In this document: piece by piece, positions 30,236-38,998 of the stretch
Position numbering within the stretch: position 1 is the stretch's first letter
Layout of the letters: each line of letters begins with the position of its first letter
Assembly: GCA_036267135.1 (NCBI GenBank)
Contig: DATAWQ010000106.1
Span: 1-64,000, forward strand
DNA: 64,000 bases
Source of the DNA: PALSA-505 sp036267135
Lineage (GTDB): Bacteria; Actinomycetota; Actinomycetes; Streptosporangiales; Streptosporangiaceae
Reading direction: 5' to 3'
Position numbers and translations under genes: made by a program
The notes under the pieces: generated by a model
Told to the model about the DNA's origin: nothing
What the model saw: only the letters and a program-made list of their open reading frames with translations
The model's database searches: none

Positions 30236-32535
30236 GACCCCAGCGCCCGGACCCGGGACCGCATGCCGCCGACGAACCGTTCCCCCATGGGGCCCAGCGC
30301 ATGGGCGTCTAGCAGCGCATCGCTGACCTCGGCCACCCAGTCGCGGTACGTGGCAAAGCGCCTATGGGCTTCGACGTCCGCGTGCATCCGGGCCTTGGCC
30401 AGCCAGAACTCGGCGATCGCCAGATGGGCGTAGGTGCCGTGCAGAACACCTTCGACAGGCCTCGGGTCAGCCCGCCAGGGCACCCGGTAGAGCCGGCCGT
30501 CGGCCCGGTCGAACAACGAGTACAGCTCGCCCAGGACGCCCAGCTTGACATGCTGCATCTCGTGCAGGAGAAGGACGCTGAGCGTGTCCACGTCGGGGGG
30601 GAGGGCCAACGCCACGGCGCCGAACGCATGGGGAGCGGTCGCGCTCTGGCTGTACCCGGCCGAGCTGGGTTCCACCGGCACCACCGACCGCAGGCCAGCG
30701 CTGAGCACCTCGGTGTAGGCCGGGACCAGGGATGTCAGCTGCCTGCAGGCGGCGGCCAGCGCTGTTCGCCATCTCCGCCAGGCGGCGTGCGGCAGCCGGC
30801 CGGTGGGCTGCCACTGGCCGCAATGGCGGAAGGGGTCGACGTCGTCGACGGTCGGCGCCATCCTCGGCCACCCGAAGTGCCGCACCCCCCGCCAGCCCCT
30901 GACCGGGAGCGTTGTGGCGATACCGGCCGGGGATAGCCGCACCGGCGCGATGGGCTCGTCCCCGCCGTCCACGTCGAGTGCGCCCAGGCCCGGCAGGTAG
31001 ATCGATCCCGCCCGGACGGGGAGCATGAGTTCGGCCGTGATCCCGGCCCGTAGCGCGGTCGCGGCCGCCACCCCCGCGATATGCGCACCATCCAGTCCCG
31101 ATTGGCCATCCGGCCCGGCCTGAAGGCACCTCATCGCCCAGGCCTGGACGTAGGGGTACGTGAGGATCTCACGGACGGCGGCGGGCCGCTCCCCATCCAG
31201 CCGGCTGAGCAGGGCCCAACCACGCGCCGCGGCGGCGCCGAGTGCGCCGTCACCCACCACCCCGGCCGCGGCCTTGGCCACCAGTGCCCGGGTGACCGAC
31301 CAGCGGGCCTCGGCCAGCGCCCTCATCGTGGCCGCGTCACCAGGGCCCGCGGCCAGCCGTTCGAAGGCGGTGGCCGGCAGCGTGTGGTTCGCAACCGGGT
31401 CACGGGCGCGGGCGGGCGCCGCGGGATGAGGCTTGCGCGGCATCGTCACCTGCGGGATCAGCGCCTTGAGGTCCTCGCAGTACACCGAAGGGTTATCGAA
31501 GCCGTTGCGTGACCTGTGCCGGTGTGCGTACATCCCGCCGCCGCAGGTCCGTACCACCGGGCAGGCCCGGCAGGTCCCGCACAGCGCACCGATGCCTGCC
31601 CGCCGCGCGGCCACAGCGGGGTGCGCGACGGCGTCGTCGACCGAGTGGGAGAACACGTTGAACCCGGTGGCCGGCGCGCCGTGGTACGCGGTCTTCAGCG
31701 AGTCGGCTTGTTCCCAGCCGCCGTCGGTCTCGATCACCAGGAGATCGACCGGGTCGAGCCCGACGGCCTCGGACCAGCTTCGGTAGCCCGCCGCGGCCGA
31801 GCGCATCGAATCGAAGAGGCGGATGGGCACCGGACGGCCGTCGGCCACCCAGCGCGTATGGATACGGCCGAGCCATTCTGCATACGGGGCATGCACATTC
31901 GCGGGACGGCGGGGCGGCCGGTCCCATGTCGCGTGGGGGAGAAGCAGATCCACGCCGGGCGGGCTTTCTGCCAGCAGCGCCTCGTAGACCGCGATTGGGT
32001 CATTTTCTAGATCTACCGTGCACAAAATGCCCGCATACAGGTGGCGGTATTCTGGCTCCCTCAGCAAGGCGAGCGCCCGGAGAACATCTTCGTGGCTGCC
32101 GCGGCCGTTCGAAAATGTGCGATGCCGATCATGGGAAACTCGGTCGCCGTCAAGTGATATACCGACCTGTACGCCATAGGACGCAAACAGCCCGCACAAT
32201 TCCTCGTCCAGCAGCAGGCCATTGGTCTGTATTCGCAGGTTGAGCCTGGTAACTGGCTCGATCGAAGATCGAAGAAGCCCAAGTACGTGACTAATCCCGT
32301 CATAGCCCAGCAGTAGTGGTTCCCCTCCGTGCAGGACCACGTGAACGTCCCCGAGTCCATGCGTGACCGCGTGTTCGGCTATGCGCTCAGCTGCATGCCG
32401 GGCGGTGGTGACGGCCAGCTTCTTGGGTTTTTGCTGCCAGCTCTGATCGGCGTGCCTGTATACATAACAATGGTCACATGCCAGGTCACACCTGCTGTGC
32501 ACCTTGAGCACGTACTGGCTTACCGCCGCTGACAT
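30232..32535 (-). CDS. fxsB: FxsB radical SAM/SPASM peptide maturase with HEXXH extension
   Basis: 767 residues. The radical SAM cluster motif is C16-x3-C20-x2-C23 (CDLACDHCYVY), followed by HVVLHGGEPLL and the IQTNGLLLDEELC strand. A Cys-rich SPASM region lies at about 312-355 (GALCGTCRACPVVRTCGGG plus a later Cys in SVYCEDL) for auxiliary clusters. The C-terminal half is an extra domain carrying HEMQH at 658-662 within a family motif (LLHEMQHVKLG), as in FxsB forms with a HEXXH/hydroxylase-like extension. FxsB enzymes build a three-residue cyclophane by joining an aromatic ring carbon to the beta-carbon two residues on. Substrate: the FxsA peptide encoded 9 bp upstream. Confidence 0.92.
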   Translation of the reverse strand: MSAAVSQYVLKVHSRCDLACDHCYVYRHADQSWQQKPKKLAVTTARHAAERIAEHAVTHGLGDVHVVLHGGEPLLLGYDGISHVLGLLRSSIEPVTRLNLRIQTNGLLLDEELCGLFASYGVQVGISLDGDRVSHDRHRTFSNGRGSHEDVLRALALLREPEYRHLYAGILCTVDLENDPIAVYEALLAESPPGVDLLLPHATWDRPPRRPANVHAPYAEWLGRIHTRWVADGRPVPIRLFDSMRSAAAGYRSWSEAVGLDPVDLLVIETDGGWEQADSLKTAYHGAPATGFNVFSHSVDDAVAHPAVAARRAGIGALCGTCRACPVVRTCGGGMYAHRHRSRNGFDNPSVYCEDLKALIPQVTMPRKPHPAAPARARDPVANHTLPATAFERLAAGPGDAATMRALAEARWSVTRALVAKAAAGVVGDGALGAAAARGWALLSRLDGERPAAVREILTYPYVQAWAMRCLQAGPDGQSGLDGAHIAGVAAATALRAGITAELMLPVRAGSIYLPGLGALDVDGGDEPIAPVRLSPAGIATTLPVRGWRGVRHFGWPRMAPTVDDVDPFRHCGQWQPTGRLPHAAWRRWRTALAAACRQLTSLVPAYTEVLSAGLRSVVPVEPSSAGYSQSATAPHAFGAVALALPPDVDTLSVLLLHEMQHVKLGVLGELYSLFDRADGRLYRVPWRADPRPVEGVLHGTYAHLAIAEFWLAKARMHADVEAHRRFATYRDWVAEVSDALLDAHALGPMGERFVGGMRSRVRALGS

Positions 32536-32553
32536 GCTATTGACTCAGATAGC
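32536..32553 (-). other. Small inverted repeat joining fxsA and fxsB
   Basis: GCTAT and ATAGC arms (32549-32553 with 32536-32540 on the minus strand) enclose the fxsA stop codon and sit immediately before the fxsB ATG, which lacks a clear SD. It may help couple or balance translation of precursor and maturase. Confidence 0.4.
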
Positions 32554-32742
32554 AGATCCGAAGGTCAGAACTGGTACGTGTGTAGGGTTTTCTCTCGCTG
32601 TCACGTACCGTCCTACGAGGCTCGCCGCAATGTCGCTAGCGCCCGTGCTTCCATCGGCTAGCTGTCCCAGTTTTATGTCCCGGAGGTCGGGGATCGACGA
32701 CGGGACATCAGTTCCCCGTGTGGACTCAGCGTCAGATTTCAC
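32545..32742 (-). CDS. fxsA: FxsA RiPP precursor peptide (FxSxx-COOH)
   Basis: 65 residues. The extreme C-terminus is F61-G62-S63-A64-I65, exactly the FxSxx-COOH signature, after VPVLT. Phe61 and Ser63 are the residues expected to be bridged by FxsB. The leader has the aliphatic/charged pattern SSIPDLRDIKLGQLADG typical of FxsA. The start is the GTG at 32742, because GGAAGGAGG lies 4 nt upstream; the in-frame ATG at 32763 lies before that SD. It is first in the operon, 9 bp from fxsB. There is no protease or exporter gene in the operon, so how the product is released is not evident. Confidence 0.88.
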   Translation of the reverse strand: MKSDAESTRGTDVPSSIPDLRDIKLGQLADGSTGASDIAASLVGRYVTARENPTHVPVLTFGSAI

Positions 32743-32875
32743 AAGGCCTCCTTCCCCATGCACAGTGAGGCTTGCCGGTCCAGTTGTCAGACTAGGCGAT
32801 GATTGGTCTGCTTGTCATCAGGCATCTTGACCACTGGCGGTAGGGGTGACCTTCTACTGGCGTTCCGGCAACCCC

Positions 32876-32907
32876 ATTATCGCACCTAGCTCTTACTTCC
32901 AAGTAAG
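32876..32907. promoter_or_regulatory. Divergent fxs/RyR promoter region with 16-bp palindrome
   Basis: A perfect palindrome CTTACTTCCAAGTAAG (32892-32907) sits between divergent genes. On the minus strand GATAAT (plus 32876-32881) is a good -10 for fxsA, with the palindrome over its -35 region. On the plus strand TATAAC (around 32913-32918) is a candidate -10 for the RyR gene. One protein bound here could switch both transcripts. The fxsA leader would be about 125 nt. Confidence 0.6.
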
Positions 32908-33007
32908 CTTCATATAACTTTTGGTTACAGTGGGTCGCCTTTTGGTGATGTTAATTCCGTGGGCAGAGGGTGGTTCCCCGATCGATCGTGCGCGTGACAG
33001 GAGCGGC

Positions 33008-35428
33008 GTGAGAACGATCCGGGTCAGGGGGATGCGGCTCAGCCGCCGGGCCGTGTGGCTGGTTCCCGCCTTACTCGCCGCGGGGCTGACTGGCTTCCTG
33101 GCCTGGGGCGCCTGGGTCTCCGCGCACGATCCGCGCTGGATCTACCTCGGCCACATGTGGTGGCGGGCCTGGCTTCAGTCCGACAACGACGAGGCATCGG
33201 TGACCCTGCTGGCGCTGTGGTTCGCGGCCCTGGCGTGCTATTGGTGGCCGCGCCGGCTCCAGCCGCAGTTGGTCGGGCTGACCACGGTGGTCGCGATGGT
33301 GCTGATCGGTGCGGTGCTGGGCATCGCGTCGCTGACGCCTTGCCGGGGTGGCCAGACCAAAACTGCTGTGGTCGCCTGGCTGCTCGGCCTCTACGTGGGC
33401 AACCCGCCATCGGTCTACCAGACGAACTCCTGTCCCGGCCCGCCGCCGCTCGCCCTGCAAATGGCGGAGATCATCTGCCTCGCGGCCACTCTGATCGGCG
33501 CCACGGCCGTGGCGGCGGTGCTGTGGCGCGAGCCGTTGGGCCGGCTCAGAGCCCGCCTGGTCCGCGATGCGGTCATCTTCACCGGGTTGGATGCCATGAC
33601 GCTCCCGCTGCTGCAACTGCTCGCCGGGACCGGCCGGCCAGCCAGCATCGTGGTCATCGAGCCGGAAAGCGGGCACCCTTTGCTCGACGACGCCCGGGCC
33701 ACCGGAGCGCGAGTGATGATAGGACAGCCGGCCTCCCGGCGCGTCCTGCTGCCCATCATCGCTGGCGGCCGGGGATGTGCCCTCCGGCGTGTGTACGCAC
33801 TGCGTGAGGACGTGCCGGAGAACGAAGCGGTCCTGGTCACGGTGAAGGAGATCCTGGTCCGCTATCGGCCGGATCCGGAGAAACAGCCGCACCTCGTCGC
33901 CCGGATCGATGATCCACGGCACGCCGACCATTGGCGTGGCTGGCACGTGGGTGCTTCCAGTCACTGCTTCGAAGACGCGCTGAGCGCCTACGAGACCACC
34001 GCCTGCCTGCTGGCCGAGCGGATCTACCACACCGGGTCGGCGCAGTTGATGCTGTGTGGCGACAGCACTCTCGCGCTGGCTGTGCTCAGGGAACTGGCCC
34101 GCCGAGCCTGGGAACATGCGGAACTCGTCCACGCGGCCACGCTGGGCAGCGCGGCCCGCCCGCCCGGGCTCGATCTGGACGGGGACGGCCGTCGCTCACC
34201 GGCGCCTCTTGCGCTGCAACGCGTTGTGCTCCTCGACGAGCGGGCCGAGGATCTGCGCCGTGAATACCTCGCCACCTCACCCTCGACCATGACGACCTCG
34301 CTGCCGGCGGTGCGGGCCGAGCCGCGGGCCTGGGACGGCGAGCTGCTGGCTCTGCTCGATGACATGGCCCCCGACCGGGCCGCCGCCACCACGGTGGTGG
34401 TCGCCGACACGCTGACCGAGCACGGTAAACACGAGGCCGGGCGTGTGGCGCGGCTGCATCCTGGGGTGCCGGTGTTCGTGCTCGCGTCCGACGGGCCGGG
34501 CCGCAGCGGCGCCATCTTCGATATGCTGCAGCCGTTCCAGCGGGCGTTCCTTGTTGACGGTCAGGTGCCTGAGGATGTGTGGACGAGGGTGGCGCGGCAC
34601 TGGCACGAGTGTTACCGGCTGAGCCACCCGCCGTTGCCCGACGAGCCGAGGCCGGTGACCGGACGGCCGTGGGCCGATCTGGACGCCTTTATCCAGCAGG
34701 ACAACATCCTCCAGATCCGCTCCATCATGGCCGCGGTGGCGGACCGTGGGCGGCGGTGGGTGCCCGGGCGGTCCGTCCCGCCCGGCAGCTTTATCGAGCT
34801 CACCGACCGTGAACTCGAGGAGGTCGCCCACGTGGAGCACACCCGCTGGTACGACCGGCGGGTAGCCGCCGGATGGTCGGCTGTCAGCAACACCGCCACG
34901 GGGTCCGGCGCCGAGCGGGTGAACCGGAGAATCGTGCCGTGGCCCAGCCTGCCCGCCGCCGATCGCCGGGCCGGCGTCGACTACCTGCGCTCACAGCTAG
35001 CCAGGCTGGAGGACGTCGGCTTCATGCCGGTCGTGGCCGAAGGCGGCCCCAGCCACGCCGCCACATTCGAGCGGATCGGTACCGTCCAGGCCCGGCCGCT
35101 GCGGTCGCGCCGGCGGTGGACCCGGCGCACGGGCGACGAACTCAGCGGTGAGATCGGTGACTGGAGCGTCCGCGACGGCTCCGGTGATGAGCGCACCATC
35201 AGGGACACGGAGTTCCGCAACAGCCACAAACCACTCGGCGGCGAGCGCTGGCTCCGCACCGGAACATGCCAAGCCTGGCAGGTCGCCGAGCGGGTGGTGC
35301 TGCGGACGATGGAAGGGCAAGCTACCGCCCATCGGGGGGACTGGGTAGTAGAAGGCCGCGGCGGCGAGCGCTGGCCCGTCGCCGACACGCAGTTCCGGCG
35401 CAGCTACCGGCGTCTTCCTGACCGATAG
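33008..35428 (+). CDS. Membrane protein with Rossmann-like and RyR domains and C-terminal repeats
   Basis: About 806 residues. Four hydrophobic segments at about 13-35, 67-82, 89-110 and 150-172 precede a TrkA-N/KTN-like nucleotide-binding region (VIFTGLDAMTLPLLQLLAGT, then IVVIEPESGHPLL). A RyR domain follows at about 600-690 (EEVAHVEHTRWYDRRVAAGW, then WPSLPAADRRAGVDYL). Two C-terminal repeats start GDWSVRDGSGDERTIRDTEF and GDWVVEGRGGERWPVADTQF. Architecture suggests a membrane sensor or channel regulated by a nucleotide-like ligand. It is divergent from the fxs operon across a shared palindrome. GTG 33008 has AGGAG upstream; ATG 33032 is an alternative. Confidence 0.82.
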   Translation: MRTIRVRGMRLSRRAVWLVPALLAAGLTGFLAWGAWVSAHDPRWIYLGHMWWRAWLQSDNDEASVTLLALWFAALACYWWPRRLQPQLVGLTTVVAMVLIGAVLGIASLTPCRGGQTKTAVVAWLLGLYVGNPPSVYQTNSCPGPPPLALQMAEIICLAATLIGATAVAAVLWREPLGRLRARLVRDAVIFTGLDAMTLPLLQLLAGTGRPASIVVIEPESGHPLLDDARATGARVMIGQPASRRVLLPIIAGGRGCALRRVYALREDVPENEAVLVTVKEILVRYRPDPEKQPHLVARIDDPRHADHWRGWHVGASSHCFEDALSAYETTACLLAERIYHTGSAQLMLCGDSTLALAVLRELARRAWEHAELVHAATLGSAARPPGLDLDGDGRRSPAPLALQRVVLLDERAEDLRREYLATSPSTMTTSLPAVRAEPRAWDGELLALLDDMAPDRAAATTVVVADTLTEHGKHEAGRVARLHPGVPVFVLASDGPGRSGAIFDMLQPFQRAFLVDGQVPEDVWTRVARHWHECYRLSHPPLPDEPRPVTGRPWADLDAFIQQDNILQIRSIMAAVADRGRRWVPGRSVPPGSFIELTDRELEEVAHVEHTRWYDRRVAAGWSAVSNTATGSGAERVNRRIVPWPSLPAADRRAGVDYLRSQLARLEDVGFMPVVAEGGPSHAATFERIGTVQARPLRSRRRWTRRTGDELSGEIGDWSVRDGSGDERTIRDTEFRNSHKPLGGERWLRTGTCQAWQVAERVVLRTMEGQATAHRGDWVVEGRGGERWPVADTQFRRSYRRLPDR

Positions 35429-35467
35429 CCGGTACCGGAGGCTAGTGGTCAGGAGCAGGCCCGGTGG

Positions 35468-36163
35468 TTACCAGGGCACCGGCCCGTTCTCGTCGGTGAA
35501 CGTGCCGGTGGGCCCGTCCGGGCCGATCAGGGCCATCCGCACGATGGCTTCCGCCCCCTGCTCCACGGTCTTCGCGCCGCGGTGGCCGTTCAGGTCGGTG
35601 GCCGTGTACCCGGGGTCCACCACGTTGATCCGCATCCCCGCCAAGGTCTTGGCGTACTGGCTGGTCAGCATGTTGAGCGCGCTCTTCGACGACGGGTACG
35701 CCAGGCTGCGCAGCGTGGACTCCAGGCGGTCGGGGTCGGTGGTGACGGCCAGCGAGCCCATCCCGCTGCTGACGTTCACGATCACCGGCGCGTCCGACCG
35801 CTCCAGCAGCGGCAGCATGGCGTGCGTCACCCGGACCACGCCGAACACGTTCGTGTCGTAGACCGCCAGCAGGTCCGCGGCGGTGGTCGCGGCGGCCGGC
35901 TTGAACCCGCCGGGTATGCCCGCGTTGTTCACCAGCACGTCCAGGTGCCCGTGCTCGGCCTCCAGCCGGGCGGCAGCCGCCGCGACCGAGGCCTCGTCGG
36001 TGACGTCGACCAGCAGCGCCCGCGCGCCCAGTTCCTCGGCCGCCGCGGCGCCGCGCTCCCGGTCGCGGGCGCCCACGTAGACGGTGTGGCCCTTCTCGAT
36101 GAGACGCCGGGCGGTCTCCCGGCCAAGTCCCTTGTTCGCTCCTGTGATCAACGTGATCGTCAT
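35468..36163 (-). CDS. Short-chain dehydrogenase/reductase
   Basis: 231 residues, classical SDR: cofactor motif TGANKGLGRETARRL, NNAG in VLVNNAGIPGGF, active-site Ser in VIVNVSSGMGSL and Y-x3-K in AYPSSKSALNML. NADP(H) use is suggested by VGARDRERG after the second strand. The substrate is unknown; relatives are carbonyl reductases. It is divergent from an MmyB-type regulator gene, a frequent actinobacterial pair in which the regulator controls the SDR. Confidence 0.9.
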   Translation of the reverse strand: MTITLITGANKGLGRETARRLIEKGHTVYVGARDRERGAAAAEELGARALLVDVTDEASVAAAAARLEAEHGHLDVLVNNAGIPGGFKPAAATTAADLLAVYDTNVFGVVRVTHAMLPLLERSDAPVIVNVSSGMGSLAVTTDPDRLESTLRSLAYPSSKSALNMLTSQYAKTLAGMRINVVDPGYTATDLNGHRGAKTVEQGAEAIVRMALIGPDGPTGTFTDENGPVPW

Positions 36164-36266
36164 GATTAACAGAATGAACGGCTGACGCGGCGCCAGCCAG
36201 GTCAATGGCGGACCGTGGGACCAGCAGTACCAGGCAGGCCGGCCGGGAAAGGAGCAGACTCGGAGG

Positions 36267-37124
36267 ATGACCGGCCACCGGGACGACCTTGGCACCACCC
36301 TGCGGGCCTGGCGGGACCGGCTCGCGCCATCGGCGGCGGGCCTCGCGCCGGGCGGCGCCAGGCGCAGCCCGGGGCTGCGCCGCGAGGAACTGGCCGCGCT
36401 GGCCGGCATCTCGGTGGACTACCTCGTCCGGCTGGAGCAGGGCCGGGCCGCCAGCCCGTCGCCGCAGGTGCTGGCCAGCCTGGCCCGTGCGCTGCGGCTC
36501 ACCCCGGGCGAGCGGGATCACCTCTACCGCCAGGGCGGGCAGGCGCCGCCGAGCCGGACCACCATTTCCGCGCACATTCCGCCGGGCGTGCAGCGCCTGA
36601 TCGACCGGCTGGGTGACGCGGCGGTGGCCGTCTACGACGCGGCCTGGACGCTGATCGTGTGGAACCCGACCTGGGCGGCGCTGATGGGAGACCCGTCGAG
36701 CTGGGTGGGCCGGGATCGCAACCTGATCTGGCGCTACTTCACCCGGCCGTCCGAGGCGGCCAGCCGGGTGGTGCACGCTCCCGAGGAGGCGCCCGATTTC
36801 GAGCGCTCCATGGCCGCCGACCTCAGGGACGCGGCGGGCCGGTACCCAGACGACGCCGGGCTGCACGGCCTGATCGCCGACCTGCGCCGGTCCAGCCCCA
36901 GGTTCGCCGAGGTGTGGCAGGAGCACCGCGTCGGCTCTCGCCACGCCGACCGCAAGACCGTCCGCCATCCCGAAGCCGGCCCGATCACGCTGGACTGTGA
37001 CGTCCTCACCGTGACCGGCAGCGACCTGCGGATCATCGTCTACACCGCCGACCCGGCCAGCGCGGACGCCAGCAAGCTGGCCCTGATCGCCACCATCGGC
37101 CTGCAGGGCATGGCGTCGGGCTGA
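36267..37124 (+). CDS. XRE-family regulator with MmyB-like ligand-binding domain
   Basis: 285 residues. The HTH is LRREELAALAGISVDYLVRL with EQGRAASPSPQVLASLARAL. The C-terminal domain is MmyB-like (PAS-related): DAAWTLIVWNPTWAALMGD and RNLIWRYFTRP are the usual signature, ending near VLTVTGSDLRIIVYTADP. This domain is thought to bind a fatty-acid-like ligand. It diverges from the SDR gene and probably regulates it. TCGGAGG provides the SD immediately before the ATG. Confidence 0.92.
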   Translation: MTGHRDDLGTTLRAWRDRLAPSAAGLAPGGARRSPGLRREELAALAGISVDYLVRLEQGRAASPSPQVLASLARALRLTPGERDHLYRQGGQAPPSRTTISAHIPPGVQRLIDRLGDAAVAVYDAAWTLIVWNPTWAALMGDPSSWVGRDRNLIWRYFTRPSEAASRVVHAPEEAPDFERSMAADLRDAAGRYPDDAGLHGLIADLRRSSPRFAEVWQEHRVGSRHADRKTVRHPEAGPITLDCDVLTVTGSDLRIIVYTADPASADASKLALIATIGLQGMASG

Positions 37125-37163
37125 CCGGGCCAGCCGGGTCGGGCGGGCCGCCCGGCCGGGCGA

Positions 37164-37973
37164 TCAGACCCGGCCGGTGTCCTTGCGGAAGCGCCAGGCC
37201 GCGCCGCCCGCGAAGATGACCAGCCACGCGACAGCGTTGCCGACCCAGGCCACGTGCACGCTGCCGTTGAGCAGCGGCGCGTGGACAAGCTGGTTGAGGC
37301 CGTACAGCGGAGTGAATTCGGCGATCACCTGCAGCACGTGCGGGAACTGGCTGAGCGGGATGAACAGGCCGCCGCCGAAGGAGAACAGCAGCAGCGCGAA
37401 GCCCAGGAACTGCATCGCGTTCTCGGTCGGCAGCAGGTAGCCCATGAACAGCCCGAACGCCGCGAAGATCAGTGAGCCGACCCACACGCACAGCGCGCTG
37501 ACGATCCACAGCCACACCGGCATCGAGGGCTTGCCGGTGGCCACCCCGACGATGAACACCGCGAGCACCGAGGCCGCACCAAGCACCATGGCGGTGAGCA
37601 TCTTGATGAAGATGTAGGCCGGCGGTGCCAGCGGGGTCAGCCGGAGCTGCCGGCTCCACCCCGCCGCGCGCTCGATCGAGACCATGGCCCCGCCGCTGGT
37701 GGTGGCCAGCACCGATCCGTACAGCGCCATGCTGATCAGGATGAACGCCGACACGTTGCCGTACGTGCCCCTGCCGTTGCCCTGGTTGGCGTAGGCCTTG
37801 TTGAGCCCGAACGCGAGAAAGAGCACACAGGGCATGATCACCGCGAAGATGGCGGTGCGCTTATTGCGCAGCAGCCTGCGGACCTCGATGCTGAGCGCGG
37901 TGAGGTTGAGTCCGCCCAGCGGCGGGACCCGCCGCGAGCTCACGCCGGAGGCGCCGAAGGTTCCCGTGGTCAT
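37164..37973 (-). CDS. ABC-2 type exporter permease
   Basis: 269 residues and six membrane helices, ABC-2 family: LTALSIEVRRLLRNKRTAIF at the N-terminus, the conserved ERAAGWSRQLRLTPL loop, then helices through FLGFALLLFSFGGGLFIPLS. It pairs with the ATPase encoded upstream by ATGA overlap. The export substrate is unknown. It is unrelated in operon structure to the exporter at 11.6-13.6 kb, which has an extra small membrane protein. Confidence 0.9.
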   Translation of the reverse strand: MTTGTFGASGVSSRRVPPLGGLNLTALSIEVRRLLRNKRTAIFAVIMPCVLFLAFGLNKAYANQGNGRGTYGNVSAFILISMALYGSVLATTSGGAMVSIERAAGWSRQLRLTPLAPPAYIFIKMLTAMVLGAASVLAVFIVGVATGKPSMPVWLWIVSALCVWVGSLIFAAFGLFMGYLLPTENAMQFLGFALLLFSFGGGLFIPLSQFPHVLQVIAEFTPLYGLNQLVHAPLLNGSVHVAWVGNAVAWLVIFAGGAAWRFRKDTGRV

Positions 37974-38914
37974 GATGACATCGCCCCCGTGTGGCTGGCC
38001 TCGGTGTCGTCGCTGGTCAGCGCGATGAAAGCGTCCTCGAGTGCGCGAGTGGTGATTTCGAGGTCGTGAGCCTGCGTGTTGTTGAGCAGGTACCTGGCCA
38101 CCGCGTCACTGTCGCTGGCGTGCAGCAGCACGGTGTCGCCCCGGACCTCGACGGTGTCCACGCCGGGGATCTCGTGCAGCTTGGTCTCGTCTGCGCCGGG
38201 CAGCGTGGCCCGCACCGTCCGCCCGGACGCTAGGGCCTTGACCTCCGCCGACGTGCCGTCGGCGACGATCTGCCCGTGCCGGATCAAGATGATCCGGTCC
38301 GCGTAGGCGTCGGCCTCCTCCAGATAGTGGGTGGCGAACAGCACTGTGCGGCCCAGTTCGGCGTCCTGCCGGATCGAGGTCCAGAAGCTGCGCCGCCCCT
38401 CCACGTCCATTCCGGTGGTCGGCTCGTCCAGGATCAACAGTTCCGGGTCGGGCAGCAGCGCCATGGCGAACCGCAGCCGTTGCTGCTCCCCGCCTGAGCA
38501 CTTGCCGACCAGGCGGTCGGCGATGTCGGCGATACCGGCCCGCTTGAGCACGTCCGCCACGGGCTTGGTCTGCGCGAACAGGCTCGCGGTGTAGCGGGCG
38601 GTCTCGCCCACGGTGAGATCCTTCAGCAGCCCGCCGGTCTGCAGCACCGCCGAGACCAGCCCGCGGCTGATCGCCTGCCGGGGTTCCAGGCCGTAGACCG
38701 ACACCGAGCCCTCGTTGGGCCGGGACAGGCCGAGGATGATGTCGATGGTCGAGGTCTTGCCGGCGCCGTTCGGGCCGAGGAAGGCCACGATCTCCCCGGA
38801 GGCGATGTCCAGGTCGATGCCCTTCACCGCCTCGACATGACCGAAGCGCTTGTGCACCCCGTGAAGCTCGATCGCCGACGGCGTATCACGCCTGGCGGTC
38901 ATAGCGGCACTCAC
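37970..38914 (-). CDS. ABC exporter ATP-binding protein
   Basis: 314 residues from the GTG at 38914 (GGGGAGG SD). Walker A LGPNGAGKTSTID, signature KCSGGEQQRLRFAMA, Walker B LLILDEPTTGMD and switch His in FATHYLEEADAYADR are intact, and a DrrA-like C-terminal domain (TRALEDAFIALTSDD) follows. It powers the permease encoded next. A methyltransferase gene lies upstream in the same direction across an 84-bp gap, with A/T-rich sequence around 38960-39000 that may hold its own promoter. Confidence 0.92.
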   Translation of the reverse strand: MSAAMTARRDTPSAIELHGVHKRFGHVEAVKGIDLDIASGEIVAFLGPNGAGKTSTIDIILGLSRPNEGSVSVYGLEPRQAISRGLVSAVLQTGGLLKDLTVGETARYTASLFAQTKPVADVLKRAGIADIADRLVGKCSGGEQQRLRFAMALLPDPELLILDEPTTGMDVEGRRSFWTSIRQDAELGRTVLFATHYLEEADAYADRIILIRHGQIVADGTSAEVKALASGRTVRATLPGADETKLHEIPGVDTVEVRGDTVLLHASDSDAVARYLLNNTQAHDLEITTRALEDAFIALTSDDTEASHTGAMSS

Positions 38915-38998
38915 ACGGCCTCCCCTAACCCCGTGGCCCCCCGGTGAGGCCGGCAGCACGAACACTACTAAGAACGTCGTTGATCTGGAACTATGTAA

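Noticed and set aside
32743..32763. ATG at 32763 as the fxsA start
   Set aside because: The SD GGAAGGAGG lies downstream of this ATG and directly precedes the GTG at 32742, so the GTG is the start.
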